Shown in pieces: positions 48,703 to 59,659 of a DNA stretch of 64,000 bases. Source of the DNA: Pogona vitticeps (Eukaryota > Chordata > Lepidosauria > Squamata > Agamidae); the NCBI RefSeq assembly GCF_051106095.1, contig NC_135783.1, positions 193,434,947 to 193,498,946 on the forward strand, given 5' to 3'. The first letter of the stretch is position 1. The number at the start of each line of letters is the position of its first letter. Position numbers and translations under genes: made by a program. The notes below the pieces were generated by a model. That model did not search any database, was not told where the DNA came from, and saw only the letters and a list, made by a program, of their open reading frames with translations.

Positions 48703-48940
48703 ATCATGTGTTGTCAAGTCCATTCCCACATACAGTATGTTGAAACTTTCCAGGGTTCTCCAGGTATACGAGTACAGTACTCAGGAGAGGTTAATCAGTC
48801 CCTTCCCCTGGGGGTGTTCTGGGACACAACAGCTTACGGAAGACCACAGCGTATGGCTGTTCTCCCAGAAGGATCCCTGAGGAATTGAACTCCTAGCTCT
48901 GAAACCTGAGATCCAACTCAGTGAGCTATCCAGCCAGCTG
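48703..48940 (-). mobile_element. tRNA-derived SINE
   Basis: The minus strand reads AGCTGGCTGGATAGCTCACT then AGGAGTTCAATTCCTCAGGG (A- and B-box-like), and ends with the CAAGTCCATTCC-type tail at the left. Same family as 47915-48110. Confidence 0.6.
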
Positions 48941-49856
48941 AATAAATGTATATCCTCACTATAACTTATTAAACAAAGAAACAAAAAAATACAGAGAATG
49001 TATCAATAACAAAAAAGATTTATATCTACATTCTTTTTCAATTAACACTCTTTCTAGAGGATTTCTTCTGAGCCATGATTTTCCTGCATCCCCACCAAAA
49101 CAAAAACCTATGAGAAACTTATGAAATAGTTTTCTCATGCAAAAAGCCATACTTTAATCCTCAAGAAGCAGTTCTGCAGATTGATATCCAGAAGATCACA
49201 ATTAATATCTAATCTTACTTTTAAAAGCTTTTAACTTCAGAAAGGAAATAGTATTGACACATAGAGATCTACAATATTTTCAGATTTCTATTCTCCGCTT
49301 CCAACTATAGCATGTTGTACTATATCTGAAAAGTCTACTTAAAGCCTTTGATAAAGATATGGAAGTGTATAAAAATCTTATCCGTATAAAATATTCTGTT
49401 ACACATAACTGGAGAAAACCTCTCAGCTGATTTACAATACAGTCCTATTGCATGTTTAGTCAGAAATCAAGTTTCTCTGTATTCAACAGAGCTTACTTCT
49501 ACCAACCACAGTCCTAGAGAGAAACTATACAGACTTTTTCATAAGGAAGACTCACTGCATTTGGATTTACCTCTAAACAAATAACTTAGGAACTGATCTG
49601 TTACAACTAAACAGATGCAAAAATAAACATTTGAGGAACAGTTCTTATGTCCCCTCTCAAAGAAACCTGGGATTTCACAGAAGAATTATTAAATTAAGAA
49701 TCAAAAAGATTTTAATTAAATAGTTAAACTGGAAATATCTTTTTCCAGCCCACTGACCTTAGACATCAATTTAACACATCTAAATGACCCATCCTTTGCT
49801 TCTAAAATTACTTGCACACAGAAATGGTATTTTTCTTCAGGTATCACAAACTAATA

Positions 49857-50608
49857 CAGTGGGGTCTCGACTTACGAACGGTTCTACATACGAACTTTTC
49901 AACTTACGAACCCGCCGATAGGGAAATAACTTGACATACGAACTTCCCTCGAGTTATGAACAGGAAAAAAGTGCCCCCTCCCTCCCCTTAGAGGCTTCTG
50001 GAGGGGGAAAAAGGGTCAGAAACTTAAAAATAAACAAAAGAAAGTCACTTACCAGGCCTTGGTAGCCCCCGAACTACAGGAAAAAGAGCAGGAAACAGCC
50101 AAAAGCTGGCACCCAGCAGGGAGCCTGGCAGCCATTTTGTGCTTTTCTCCGCTCCTGCCCCCTCCTCTCCCCGCCTAACAGCTGATCGGCTGGCTCTGAA
50201 GAGGCTTGGGGAGGCTTGCTCAGCACCTAAAAAGGCTGAGATGTGAGTTCCAGACTCCTGCCTGTGTGTCTTTGGGCTGAAAAAATCAGCACAACATGCT
50301 TTAAAACATGCTTTAAAATTGGCTTTGTTGAAAAAAAAGATTTCAGAAGCGCTTTTAAAACTGTTCCCTGCCTCCCCCCTCCTTTCCTGAACTTTTCTTG
50401 ACCTAAGAAAAAAAAGATAAAATTTCCCCCTCTAGTGGCAGAAGGCAGAATAGCAGCTTCCCATTAGTTTCCATGGACAGAAAAGAGCAGATACGGATTA
50501 AATGGTTTTCAGTGCATTCCTATGGGAAATGCAAATTCGACCTACGAACTTTTCGACCTATGAACCGCCTTCCAATACGGATTAAGTTTGTAAGTCGAGA
50601 CTCCACTG
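49857..50608. mobile_element. Tigger-like MITE of a second subfamily, copy 6
   Basis: CAGTGGGGTCTCGACTTACG and GTAAGTCGAGACTCCACTG are inverted ends flanked by TA. Next to them lie ACGAACTTTTCAACTTACGA and CGACCTACGAACTTTTCGAC. The 752-base element has a C- and purine-rich core without coding capacity. The terminal trinucleotide CAG and TA target fit the Tigger/pogo branch, but the inner sequence differs from copies 1-5 and 7. Confidence 0.78.
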
Positions 50609-50934
50609 TATAGAATGTCATATGTACAACTACAGCTCACATTAGGTGGCCAAGAATTTAATTCAGTGAAGATTTTTTAAAATTATTAAGAGACACACTA
50701 CTGGTATTTTGTTGTCCCTTAAAATCAAACTGTCCGTCTCAGAACATGATAATAACTTCAAACTACATGCAGTATCCTGGCAACTGAAAATCATTATGGA
50801 ACTGATACATCATCACCATGTTTACTTAGCACAACAGCTGTTATCAATGGGCACATCACAGTTGTTTATTTTACATAAAAATGATCTCCATCTCAATCTA
50901 CATGCTCCTGAAAATAATCTTCCAACATCGGTTA

Positions 50935-51117
50935 AGAAAGAAAGTACAGTCCTGTTATACGCAGATGATGTTATACTGCTCTCTCGGACAAATATGGGCC
51001 CACACAGACCAATGGTTCAGTTTTCAAATTACTGCACAGAAAACATCTTAGAAATGAATTATCAGAAGGCTGGGGTACTTGCTGAAGAACATAAGAATAA
51101 CTTGCATATGGATAGCT
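50935..51117 (+). mobile_element. LINE reverse transcriptase fragment
   Basis: The frame contains STVLLYADDVILLSRTNMG, the YADD catalytic box with a LLSRT extension, followed by FSNYCTENILEMNYQKAGVL, which matches the region after the active site in several non-LTR retrotransposons. It is distinct from the BovB (LRYADDTTLMAES) and CR1 copies in the window. Clade not assigned; the open frame starting at 50709 is mostly chance extension. Confidence 0.6.
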
Positions 51118-52144
51118 AGAGTATTAAAAAGTGAATCATCATTTGGATATTCATCCATCACCACAGGTACCTAGCACAACAAAGCTTAGCAACAATATCA
51201 ACACGTGTAGTGTTTTTTTTTTTGTCTAAAGGGTGACACTACATACTCTCAGTTTTAAAGGTCTATAAAACTAAGTCGATAATTAAATTATCATAGTTCG
51301 TACTGTAGCACATACTGTAGGTACAAACCAGGTTATAGAAATACATCAATCTAAAATTTTAAAGTCTTTACTAAATCTGCTTCAATGTGTAAAGAACATT
51401 GTGCTGAAACTAGAAGTGGGCTTTCCCTTTGTACTGCTTGGACATATGGACTTCATTTTTTGATTCATCCATATATGATCCTAATACCCACTAAAAATCT
51501 AGTGTGCCAGTGGATTCTTACACTAGTATTTAGTAAAGAAATTAAATGATAAAGCCACCTGGAAATTTTGTTTAGCCTCTCTCTATATTACACAGAGAAC
51601 AAACTGTAAAAAGGCTATTGGACACAGATTAATAAGAGGCATACTTTGAGGCAAACTATGGTTGCTCATTGTTAAATTGGGACACAAAGCCGCAGCTGGA
51701 TTATTCATCAACCAATTTCTTTCAGACTATCCATATACAAATGCTGAAAAACATTTACACCAGTCCAGTTCAGCTGTTTGTCTCTTGTAGTAGTGGAGAA
51801 ACATCTTTAAAAATGTCCTTCAACTTGAGATTCTGCTCTTCCACAGAGGAGATGTGCAAACCACAGAACATTCTGGAATGTTGATTACATAATGACCTGA
51901 GGATCTGCTTTATATGTTCACTGCTTACTCCATGGTTGGAAAGGACAGCTAGATCTCATGAGACATATTTGCTAGAAGACATAATATACCATTGCCGTTA
52001 TAAGAATGAAATTAACTAGTGCCTGTTTAGAGTAGGAAAAATCTGGACAAAAGTTGAAATACATTAAGATTTTATATAAGTACCCAGTAAAATGGTTTCT
52101 ATTTTTTAAACACTTCCATTATGCATACATTTTATGTTTTATGT

Positions 52145-52146
<2 letters not shown>

Positions 52147-52180
<34 letters not shown>

Positions 52181-52225
52181 AATATATATACATACACACA
52201 CACATATATGTATGCACATGTATAT
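52147..52225. repeat. (TG)n and mixed TA/CA microsatellite
   Basis: About 15 TG units followed by interrupted TATA and ACACAC stretches. Confidence 0.95.
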
Positions 52226-52394
52226 ATTTGTGTGTGTAAAGGTTAACAGATCAAATAGATATTATAACTTGTATATTTACAGCCCTCTTCAATGTGTGTT
52301 ACCTTAAAAATACAAGTACAGTACTTTCTCTTAAACACACACATCTAATCCCTCAGCAAATTGCAAGGGTTTGCAGCTGCATAGTATATTCTTT

Positions 52395-55300
52395 AACATG
52401 CTTGTGTGTGTGTGTTTAGTCGTTTAGTCGTGTCCGACTCTTCGTGACCCCATGGACCAGAGCACGCCAGGCTCTCCTGTCTTCTACTGCCTCCCGGAGT
52501 TGTGTCAGGTTCATGTTGGTTGCTTCGCAGACACTGTCCAGCCATCTCATCCTCGGTCGTCCCCTTCTCCTCTTGCCGTCACACTTTCCCAACATCAGGG
52601 TCTTTTCCAGGGAGTCTTTTCTTCTCATTAGATGGCCAAAGTACTGGAGCCTCAGCTTCAGGATCTGTCCTTCCAGTGAGCACTCAGGGTTGATTTCCTT
52701 TAGAACTGATAGGTTTGTTCTCCTTGCAGTCCAGGGGATTCTCAAGAGCCTCCTCCAGCACCACAATTCAAAGGCATCAATTCTTCGGCGGTCTGCTTTC
52801 TTTATTGTCCAGCTCTCACTTCCATACATCACGACAGGAAAAACCATAGCTTTGACTATTCGGACTTTTGTTGGCAAGGTGATGTCTCTGCTTTTCAAGA
52901 TGCTGTCCAGATTTGTCATCGCTTTCCTCCCAAGAAGAAGGCGCCTTTTAATTTCAGGGCTGCTGTCTCCATCTGCAGTGATCATGGAGCCCAGGAAGAT
53001 AAAATTTGACACTGCCTCCATATCTTCCCCTTCTATTTCCCAGGAGGTGATGGGACCAGTGGCCATGATCTTAGTTTTTTTGATGTTGAGTTTCAGACCG
53101 TTTTTTGCACTCTCCTCTTTCACTCTCATTACAAGGTTCTTTAATTCCTCCTCACTTTCTGCCATCAGAGTGGTATCATCTGCATATCGGAGGTTGTTGA
53201 TATTTCTTCCGGCAATCTTAATTCCGGCTTGGGTTTCTTCCAGTCCAGCCTTCCGCATGATGTATTCTGCATATAAGTTAAATAAGCTGGGGGACAATAT
53301 ACAGCCTTGCCGTACTCCTTTCCCAATTTTGAACCACTCAGTTGTTCCATGACCAGTTCTAACTGTTGCTTCCTGTCCCACATATAGGTTTCTCAGGAGA
53401 CAGATAAAGTGGTCAGGCACTCCCATTTCTTTAAGAACTTGCCATAGTTTGCTATGGTCCACACAGTCAAAGGCTTTCGCATAGTCAATGAAGCAGAAGT
53501 AGATATTTTTCTGGAACTCTCTGGCTTTCTCCATAATCCAGCGCAAGTTAGCAATTTGGTCTCGAGTTCCTCTGCCTCTTCGGAATCCAGCTTGTACTTC
53601 TGGGAGTTCTCGGTCCACATACTGCTGAAGCCTACCTTGGAGGATTTTGAGCATAACCTTGCTAGCGTGTGAAATGAGTGCAATTGTACGGTAGTTGGAG
53701 CATTCTTTGGCACTGCCTTTCTTTGGGATTGGGATGTAGACTGATCTTTTCCAATCCTCTGGCCACTGTTGAGTTTTCCAAACTTGCTGGCATATTGAAT
53801 GTAGCACCTTAACAGCATCATCTTTCAAGATTTTAAATAGTTCAACTGGAATGCCATCACCTCCACTGGCCTTGTTGTTAGCCAGGCTTTCTAAGGCCCA
53901 CTTGACTTCGCTCTTCAGGATGTCTGGCTCAAGGTCAGCAACTACATTGTCTGGGTTGTCCGGGATATCCACATCTTTCTGATATAATTCCTCCGTGTAT
54001 TCTTGCCACCTCTTCTTGACGTCTTCTGCTTCTGTTAGGTCCCTCCCATTTTTGTCTTTTATCATGTTCATCTTTGCGCAAAATGTTCCTCTAATATCTC
54101 CAATTTTCCTGAACAGATCTCTGGTCTTTCCTTTTCTGTTATCTTCCTCTATTTCTTTGCATTGTTCATTTAAGAAGGCCCTCTTGTCTCTCCTTGCTAT
54201 TCTTTGGAAGTCTGCATTCAAGTTTCTGTAACTTTCCCTATCTCCCTTGCATTTTGCTTCCCTTCTCCTCTCTGCTATTTCTAAGGCCTCGTTGGACAGC
54301 CACTTTGCTTTCTTGCATTTCCTTTTCTTTGGGATGGTTTTCGTTGCTGCCTCCTGGACAATGTTACGAGCCTCTATCCAAAGTTCTTCAGGCACTCTGT
54401 CCACCAAATCTAGTTCCTTAAATCTGTTCTTTACTTCCACTGTGTATTCATAAGGGATTTGGTTTAGATTATACCTGAGTGGCCCAGTGGTTTTTCCTAA
54501 TCTCTTCAGTCTAAGCTTGAATTTTGCTATGAGAAGCTGATGATCAGAACCGCAGTCAGCTCCAGGTCTTGTTTTTGCTGACTGTATAGAGCTTCTCCAT
54601 CTTTGGCTGCAGAGAATATAATCAATCTGATTTCGATATTGCCCATCTGGTGATTTCCATGTATAGAGTCGCCTCTTGTGTTGTTGGAAAAGAGTGTTTG
54701 TGATGACCAGCTTATTCTCTTGACAAAACTCTATTAGCCTTTGTCCTGCTTCGTTCTGAACTCCAAGGCCAAACTTCCCTGTTGTTCCTTTTATCTCTTG
54801 GCTCCCTACTTTAGCATTCCAGTCCCCTAGAATGAGAAGAACATCTTTCTTTGGTGTCAGTTCTAGAAGGTGTTGTAGATCTTCATAGAATTGTTCAATT
54901 TCAGTCTCCTCAGCAATGCTGGTTGGTGCATAAACTTGGATTATTGTGATGTTGAATGGTCTGCCTTGGATTCGTATTGACATCATTCTATCATTTTTGA
55001 GATTGTATCCCATTACAGCTTTTCCCACTCTTTTGTTGACTATGACGGCTACTCCATTCCTTCTACGGGATTCTTGTCCACAATAGTAGATATGATAATC
55101 ATCTGAGCTGAATTCGCCCATTCCTGTCCATTTTAGTTCACTCATGCCCAGGATGTCGATGTTTATTCTTGCCATCTCCTGTTTGACCACCTCCAGCTTC
55201 CCAGTGTTCATAGATCTTACATTCCAGGTTCCTATGCAGTATTTTTCTTTGCAGCATTGGATTTTCCTTTCACTTCCAGGCACGTCCACAGCTGAGCGTC

Positions 55301-55622
55301 CTTTCGGCTTTGGCCCAACCACTTCATTAGCTCTGGAGCTACTTGTACTTGTCCTCCGCTCTTCCTCAGTAGCATGTTGGACGCCTTTTGACCTGAGGGT
55401 CCCATCTTCCAGCGTCATATCTTTTAGCCTTTTGTTTCTGATCATGGGGCGTTCTTGGCAAAGATACTGGAGTGGCTTGCCATTTCCTACTCCAGGTGGA
55501 TTGCGTTTAGTCGGAACTCTCCACTATGTCCTGTCCGTCTTGGGTGTCCCTGCACGGCATAGCCCATAGTTTCTCTGAGTTACTCAAGCCCCTTCGCCAC
55601 GACAAGGCAGCAATCCATGAAG
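52395..55622 (-). mobile_element. Full-length BovB (RTE) LINE, copy 3
   Basis: A complete BovB copy in the same direction as ZC3H15, in intron 1. It starts at 55622 with CTTCATGGATTGCTGCC and ends at the left with the family terminus and a (CA)n tail like that of copy 2. No clear target duplication was found. The predicted protein differs from copy 2 at about 9 of 1009 positions. Confidence 0.94.
52416..55445 (-). CDS. BovB endonuclease/reverse transcriptase, intact
   Basis: Open 1009-codon frame with complete endonuclease (TWNVRS, GDWNAKVG, GSDH) and reverse transcriptase (FIDYAKAFD, VRQGCILSP, YADD) motifs. Differences from copy 2 include MNTGK for MNIGK, ILGMSEL for ILGISEL, VAVIV for VALIV, GDIRG for GHIRG and DILKSEV for DILESEV. 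None touches a catalytic residue. Because it is sense to ZC3H15, it is transcribed within the pre-mRNA. Confidence 0.93.
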   Translation of the reverse strand: MIRNKRLKDMTLEDGTLRSKGVQHATEEERRTSTSSSRANEVVGPKPKGRSAVDVPGSERKIQCCKEKYCIGTWNVRSMNTGKLEVVKQEMARINIDILGMSELKWTGMGEFSSDDYHIYYCGQESRRRNGVAVIVNKRVGKAVMGYNLKNDRMMSIRIQGRPFNITIIQVYAPTSIAEETEIEQFYEDLQHLLELTPKKDVLLILGDWNAKVGSQEIKGTTGKFGLGVQNEAGQRLIEFCQENKLVITNTLFQQHKRRLYTWKSPDGQYRNQIDYILCSQRWRSSIQSAKTRPGADCGSDHQLLIAKFKLRLKRLGKTTGPLRYNLNQIPYEYTVEVKNRFKELDLVDRVPEELWIEARNIVQEAATKTIPKKRKCKKAKWLSNEALEIAERRREAKCKGDRESYRNLNADFQRIARRDKRAFLNEQCKEIEEDNRKGKTRDLFRKIGDIRGTFCAKMNMIKDKNGRDLTEAEDVKKRWQEYTEELYQKDVDIPDNPDNVVADLEPDILKSEVKWALESLANNKASGGDGIPVELFKILKDDAVKVLHSICQQVWKTQQWPEDWKRSVYIPIPKKGSAKECSNYRTIALISHASKVMLKILQGRLQQYVDRELPEVQAGFRRGRGTRDQIANLRWIMEKAREFQKNIYFCFIDYAKAFDCVDHSKLWQVLKEMGVPDHFICLLRNLYVGQEATVRTGHGTTEWFKIGKGVRQGCILSPSLFNLYAEYIMRKAGLEETQAGIKIAGRNINNLRYADDTTLMAESEEELKNLVMRVKEESAKNGLKLNIKKTKIMATGPITSWEIEGEDMEAVSNFIFLGSMITADGDSSPEIKRRLLLGRKAMTNLDSILKSRDITLPTKVRIVKAMVFPVVMYGSESWTIKKADRRRIDAFELWCWRRLLRIPWTARRTNLSVLKEINPECSLEGQILKLRLQYFGHLMRRKDSLEKTLMLGKCDGKRRRGRPRMRWLDSVCEATNMNLTQLREAVEDRRAWRALVHGVTKSRTRLND

Positions 55623-56899
55623 AAATTCAATGGGTCTTATTCACAAATATTCATAGGTCTATAGCCTTAGTATGAAATCCCCATTAATCAAGATAGCTGA
55701 GCGCCAGCTAAAGTGTGCTGTGTCAAAACCTTCCCTGGCCCAAGTAAGTGGGAAACTATATCTGCCCTCACCTTAGTCTAGATGTGTCCCCCCCATTGTG
55801 CTGGAGTAGGTGAGGAGACTGATATTCCCTCCAAATGCCTAAACCCTAACCCAATCCTGTTGATGTATAACATATTAATCGATGAATCTACTCATTCTAA
55901 ATCTTATTAATTTATTAGGTAAACAATATACAGTGCATTGTAAAGAATATAAATGTAATTTGAGGGTTCACAAAAGGACAGAAAGAAAATGCTGCAGTGT
56001 AGGCTTGCAACAGAGCATATCCTAACAGGAAATGCTCAGGGGATTTATAAGCACTAATGTCAGCCCCTCCTTGGGTTCTTTGGCTGAGGTTTTAGACAGT
56101 TGAGCATATTAGGCGGGCAGGGGTTTTTCTTCTCTCAGAAGTAATATCTGCCTATTCCACCCTTTCTATGGTGAATACATCTTTGGGTTATGACTGTCTG
56201 ACTGAAAGTCTTATTTCTTTGTAGCACTTAATCGGTATGAGGGATGATGCTGATGTGTGTGTGCTGGCTGCCTGAAAACACCATCCTCAGATCTGGAGAT
56301 GATTTGACTAGTCCCTAAATATGCACAAAATATTGAATTGCAGCTCAGAAGAAGAGGACACATGCTGCTCAAAATTTAATTCCTGTCCTCTTCATGTAAG
56401 GATGGAGATGATTTTATTTGCCTTGAAACTTGGGGAGTGATCCTGCCACTCCAGGGCAGCCCGGATCTACTCCTGCCACCCAAAGATCCTCTTGGACCTC
56501 ATTCAAAACAAACACTGGCAGTCTCCAAAAACTGAATTATGTCCACATGTGACTGAAAGGCGATGGAGACATATGGGAGGGGGGAAATATATCCTCCTCT
56601 TCTTCCCATTGAAGTGGAAGAAGTTCACACAGCGTTGGTGGCAGACCCGGGTCTAAGTCACCACACTTCTGTCGGCCCAAGGTGGATGCTGTTCTGCAGC
56701 AAAAAAAAATAGCAGGGAGGGCAGAGAACTGACCTGTCCACTGCCCACCTTCTTAGCTCCTTACAAACTTACATCTCTCTCTCTTTTTTCCCCTGTATAT
56801 GTATGCATGTATGTGTATGTCTCTCTACCCATGGACACAGAATACAACTCCATCTATGTGTGTATTACACTTTACACACACCCACACAGACATCAGGGG

Positions 56900-57700
56900 A
56901 GGCGAATCCGGCCCTACCCAGCCACCCACCCACATGAGACCTCCAGGGATGCCGGCCAGACTTCACCCCCACCCCGCCCGCCCCCCTCCCTCCCACTGTC
57001 GCGGAGCTTTTCGCTTCACCTCGATGATCTTCTCCTTCTTCTTCTGGTCCGCCTTTTTGCTGTTCCCGGCCGCGGCCGCCGGCGGTTGCTTCTTGGGGGG
57101 CATTTCGGAGGGAAGGGGGAACGGAGGGGGAGGGGAGGAAGGGAAGCCAAGCCGGGCAGCCGGGCCGGCGGGCGGGCGAGCAGGGAGAGGGAAGAGACGC
57201 CGGCTGAAGGAAAGTTCTCAACGGCCCTGAGAGGAGGAGGAGGAGGAGGCGGCCGGGAGGGGGGGGAGAGTTCCGGCGACGGCCAGCAACTTGTTGGGAG
57301 GGGGGGGAAGAAAAGCTAAGAGAAGCGCGAGGGGGAGCCCCACACGGCCGCTTCGCGTTTGCGACAAGCCGTCAGTGACGGAAGCCCGAGAGCATTATGG
57401 GCCAGGAAGGGAAGGAGGGAGGGAAGGAGAATAATTCGACGCAGCGATGGCGTCAGCCCGGCGACGACGACGGCTCCCCCTCCCTCCCTCCCTCCCAGGG
57501 TGCCCCGCGCGAGAGCCAACCCAAGGGGCGGATCTCTGGCGGAGTCCCGAAAAATGGCCCCGGGGAGGGATTACGTCACGCGGACGGAGCTGCGAAGAAG
57601 GGCGGGGGAAGGGAAGAGAATAAGTGCGCATGCTCATACAGCTGCCGCTCTTGGAGCGGGTTTACCGGGTGTGTTTGTGTGTGTGTGTTGGCACGCTGCT
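56900..57700 (-). promoter_or_regulatory. ZC3H15: ZC3H15 CpG-island promoter
   Basis: A GC- and CpG-rich block covers exon 1 and the DNA upstream of it. Candidate sites of types common in housekeeping promoters are a YY1-like AAAATGGC at 57551-57558, a CRE-like TTACGTCA at 57571-57578 and an NRF1-like TGCGCATGCT at 57625-57634. No TATA box is evident. The motif matches are by eye; the transcription start is unknown. Confidence 0.7.
57020..57103 (-). CDS. ZC3H15: ZC3H15 exon 1
   Basis: The ATG at 57103 has GAAATGC context and opens MPPKKQPPAAAAGNSKKADQ then KKKEKIIE, 28 codons ending in a GAG/GTGAAG donor. MPPKKQ and KKKEKIIE are family hallmarks. The short alanine stretch at residues 9-12 is expanded relative to the human protein. 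Confidence 0.95.
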
Positions 57701-57709
57701 AATGGGGGC

Positions 57710-58325
57710 TGTCTATGGTCGAGTTCCCGGGCTTCCAGGTTTGGGTCTACAGCGCTGCTTGTGGTTGAATCCTTATGGATCGAGTTCTGTTTCCATTAAG
57801 TTAATGCGTGTTTCCCGTTTCGTAATAGCGGTGCCAACTCTGGGGCTATTAATACACAGGATATTAATACGCAGGTATCTTGAAGCACTTATTTGCTGCA
57901 TTCCGGGAAGTGTAGATCAGAGGTTATTCATTACTGTATTTATAGCCATTTTTAAAATCCTGCCTTTCCACTCAAAAACCGTGCTCAACTAAAAGGAATA
58001 GGGAACACCTTTGGAAACACAATTATTAAAAGCAGCCCCGTGGACAAAATCATTACAGTACAGCAAGCACTCTGAGCAGCTTTAAAAGGCAGAGGCTGGA
58101 ATCTTGTTAGTTAATGCAATAAGTTGCAACCTGAGTAGACCCATTGGCTCAATGGGAAAGTTAATTTTTTTGAATAGCAGTTCCCAGAATCCCTTACTCA
58201 GCAAGGCCAATGGCAGTGCTAGACAGGATTCTGGAAATGGTAGTGGAAAGAAGCAATTTTTCCAAGTTTTCCTCTCAGGATGACTAATTAAATGCACAAT
58301 TCCTGCCCCCCCACAAAAAATCTTG
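57710..58325. other. Upstream flank of ZC3H15, no gene seen
   Basis: Between the CpG island and the foldback repeat I see no gene. A partial arm of the CTAGAGTAGGC foldback family lies near 58120-58170 (CCTGAGTAGACCCATTGG). Confidence 0.5.
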
Positions 58326-58448
58326 TTGCTTAGCATAGCCAGTTTCAACTAGAGTAGGCCCATTGAATCAGTATAAATCACAAAGGACTTGACTTATTAG
58401 ATCCCCACTGATGGGCCTATTCTAGTTGCTGCTTACTATGCTAAGCAG
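58326..58448. repeat. Foldback element of the CTAGAGTAGGC family
   Basis: TTGCTTAGCATAGCCAGTTT plus CAACTAGAGTAGGCCCATTG pairs with TGATGGGCCTATTCTAGTTG plus CTGCTTACTATGCTAAGCAG. This is the best preserved copy of the dispersed foldback family and ends about 22 bases before the Gmr1-like fossil. Confidence 0.65.
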
Positions 58449-58470
58449 CGGGTGTTTATACGGAAAAGTT

Positions 58471-58555
58471 TGTGGCTGTGAGACAGAGGGCCAGAGGGAT
58501 ACCCCACTTGCTGGAGAGCTGTCCCTCCTCAACAGCAAAACTAAGGAAGAAATAT
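58471..58555 (+). repeat. LTR-like start of the Gmr1-like fossil
   Basis: GAGACAGAGG, GAGAGCTGTCCCTCCTC and ACAGCAAAACTAAGGAAGAA match the beginning of the 3' LTR at 62993 with only a few differences. This is the stretch recognisable as LTR at the left end. Confidence 0.7.
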
Positions 58556-58599
58556 TGACACCCAAGACGGAGGGCCTTCAGCACCAATAGGCCCTGCAT

Positions 58600-59340
58600 A
58601 AGATTGGCTCTGCAAAGTAACAGAGGGACAAGAAACCCTCATAAAACAACTAGCGGAACAGCAACAATTGCTGATTACGCAATTTGCACAAACAAAGCTG
58701 ACCACACCGGTATGGTTGGGGACAGCACAACAGAAAATGATGATATTGGGACAGTCACCCATAAAACTACAAAAAATGGGAGCACATGATGACCCAGCAG
58801 TGTTCCACAGCACGTTTGAATGATTAACTACAATGGCCAACAGAATACTGGGCACTGATCCTCACTCCATATTTAACGGGACTACCGCAAGAGATAGTGG
58901 ACACGCTAGACCTGACAGAGGCAAAAGTCAAAATGGCGATTTTGAATACATTGAATCTGAACGAAGAAGCATACCGAAGGTGGTTCAGAGAACTGCGCTT
59001 ACACCCAGGAATCCATCCAAGAACCCTGGCACAAAAGATGAGGGCCAATGCCACAAGGCAGGTGCCACCCAAAGGAAAAATGGCAGACCAAGTGTTAGAA
59101 TTGTGATTATGGAACAACTTATTTCAACGCTAGGAGTGGGTCCCAGAAACTGGGTGATGAAAAACAAACTCGCCAAGCTAGAGGTTGCTATAACCTTGTT
59201 GGAAGACTATTTAGGAGTGGAACAGCCATGGTTTAATAGAAGAATGACGCAGTTAGAAAAACCCAGAGGCAAAGACAAGATGGCTGACTCAGCAGGGAGC
59301 GCGAATCTGAGAGGGCCGAACACCCAAGGATAAAAGAAAA
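58600..59340 (+). other. Gag/capsid region of the fossil, SCAN-like
   Basis: Translations show YRRWFRELRLHPGIHPRTLA, and further on ISTLGVGPRNWV and AITLLEDYL. These resemble the successive helices of SCAN domains, as known for the capsid of Gmr1-like elements. Fossil remnant only. Confidence 0.6.
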
Positions 59341-59659
59341 CCCAACCAGACCAGATAGAATTTGTCAACCCAATGGATAGCCGGATCCCAAGACCCATGA
59401 TAATGGCAGAACCAAGAGACATGGAAATTGGGGTGATCCCCAGGTTGGGAAGAGAGATGTTATTAGGAAGAGACTGGCCAGGAGTGGAAGGACTGATGCA
59501 AACAATAGCCAAGGCACACAATGGGTAAGCTGAAAATTGTATATTAGAGGAAGAAATGCTAAACCTGTCTTGAGGTCAAATGAGGAATTGGCAACAAGAT
59601 GACATGAGACTGGAAGAAATTTGGCCAAGGACAGTTCCGGAAGGAACTACATAAGAGGG

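Larger units (their letters stand above)
44117..57019 (-). other. ZC3H15: ZC3H15 intron 1
   Basis: This 12.9-kb intron holds two full-length BovB LINEs in opposite orientation, two Tigger-like MITEs, SINE pieces, a LINE fragment and a TG microsatellite. BovB copy 2 begins only 0.5 kb from the exon 2 acceptor. In 48945-49850, 51125-52140 and 55625-56900 I see no gene or recognised element. Confidence 0.9.
32550..57103 (-). other. ZC3H15: ZC3H15 gene, ten coding exons, complete
   Basis: Ten exons on the minus strand read as one continuous 431-residue protein that aligns end to end with vertebrate ZC3H15 (human about 426 residues). ZC3H15, also called DFRP1 or LEREPO4, is a cytoplasmic partner that stabilises the GTPase DRG1 and is linked to translation and polysomes. 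The protein has a lysine-rich N-terminus and CCCH finger 1 (C108, C116, C122, H126). Finger 2 is C183, C201, C208, H212; the DRG-binding (DFRP) region follows, about residues 230-300, and the tail is acidic. All nine introns are GT-AG. Intron 1 is 12.9 kb, swollen by two BovB LINEs; introns 3 and 7 are only 96 and 134 bases. No disrupting change was seen. Confidence 0.96.

Noticed and set aside
56799-57799. Several 60-170 codon frames around the ZC3H15 promoter on the plus strand
   Set aside because: They are antisense to exon 1 or lie in the CpG island and have low-complexity Gly/Arg/Ser composition.
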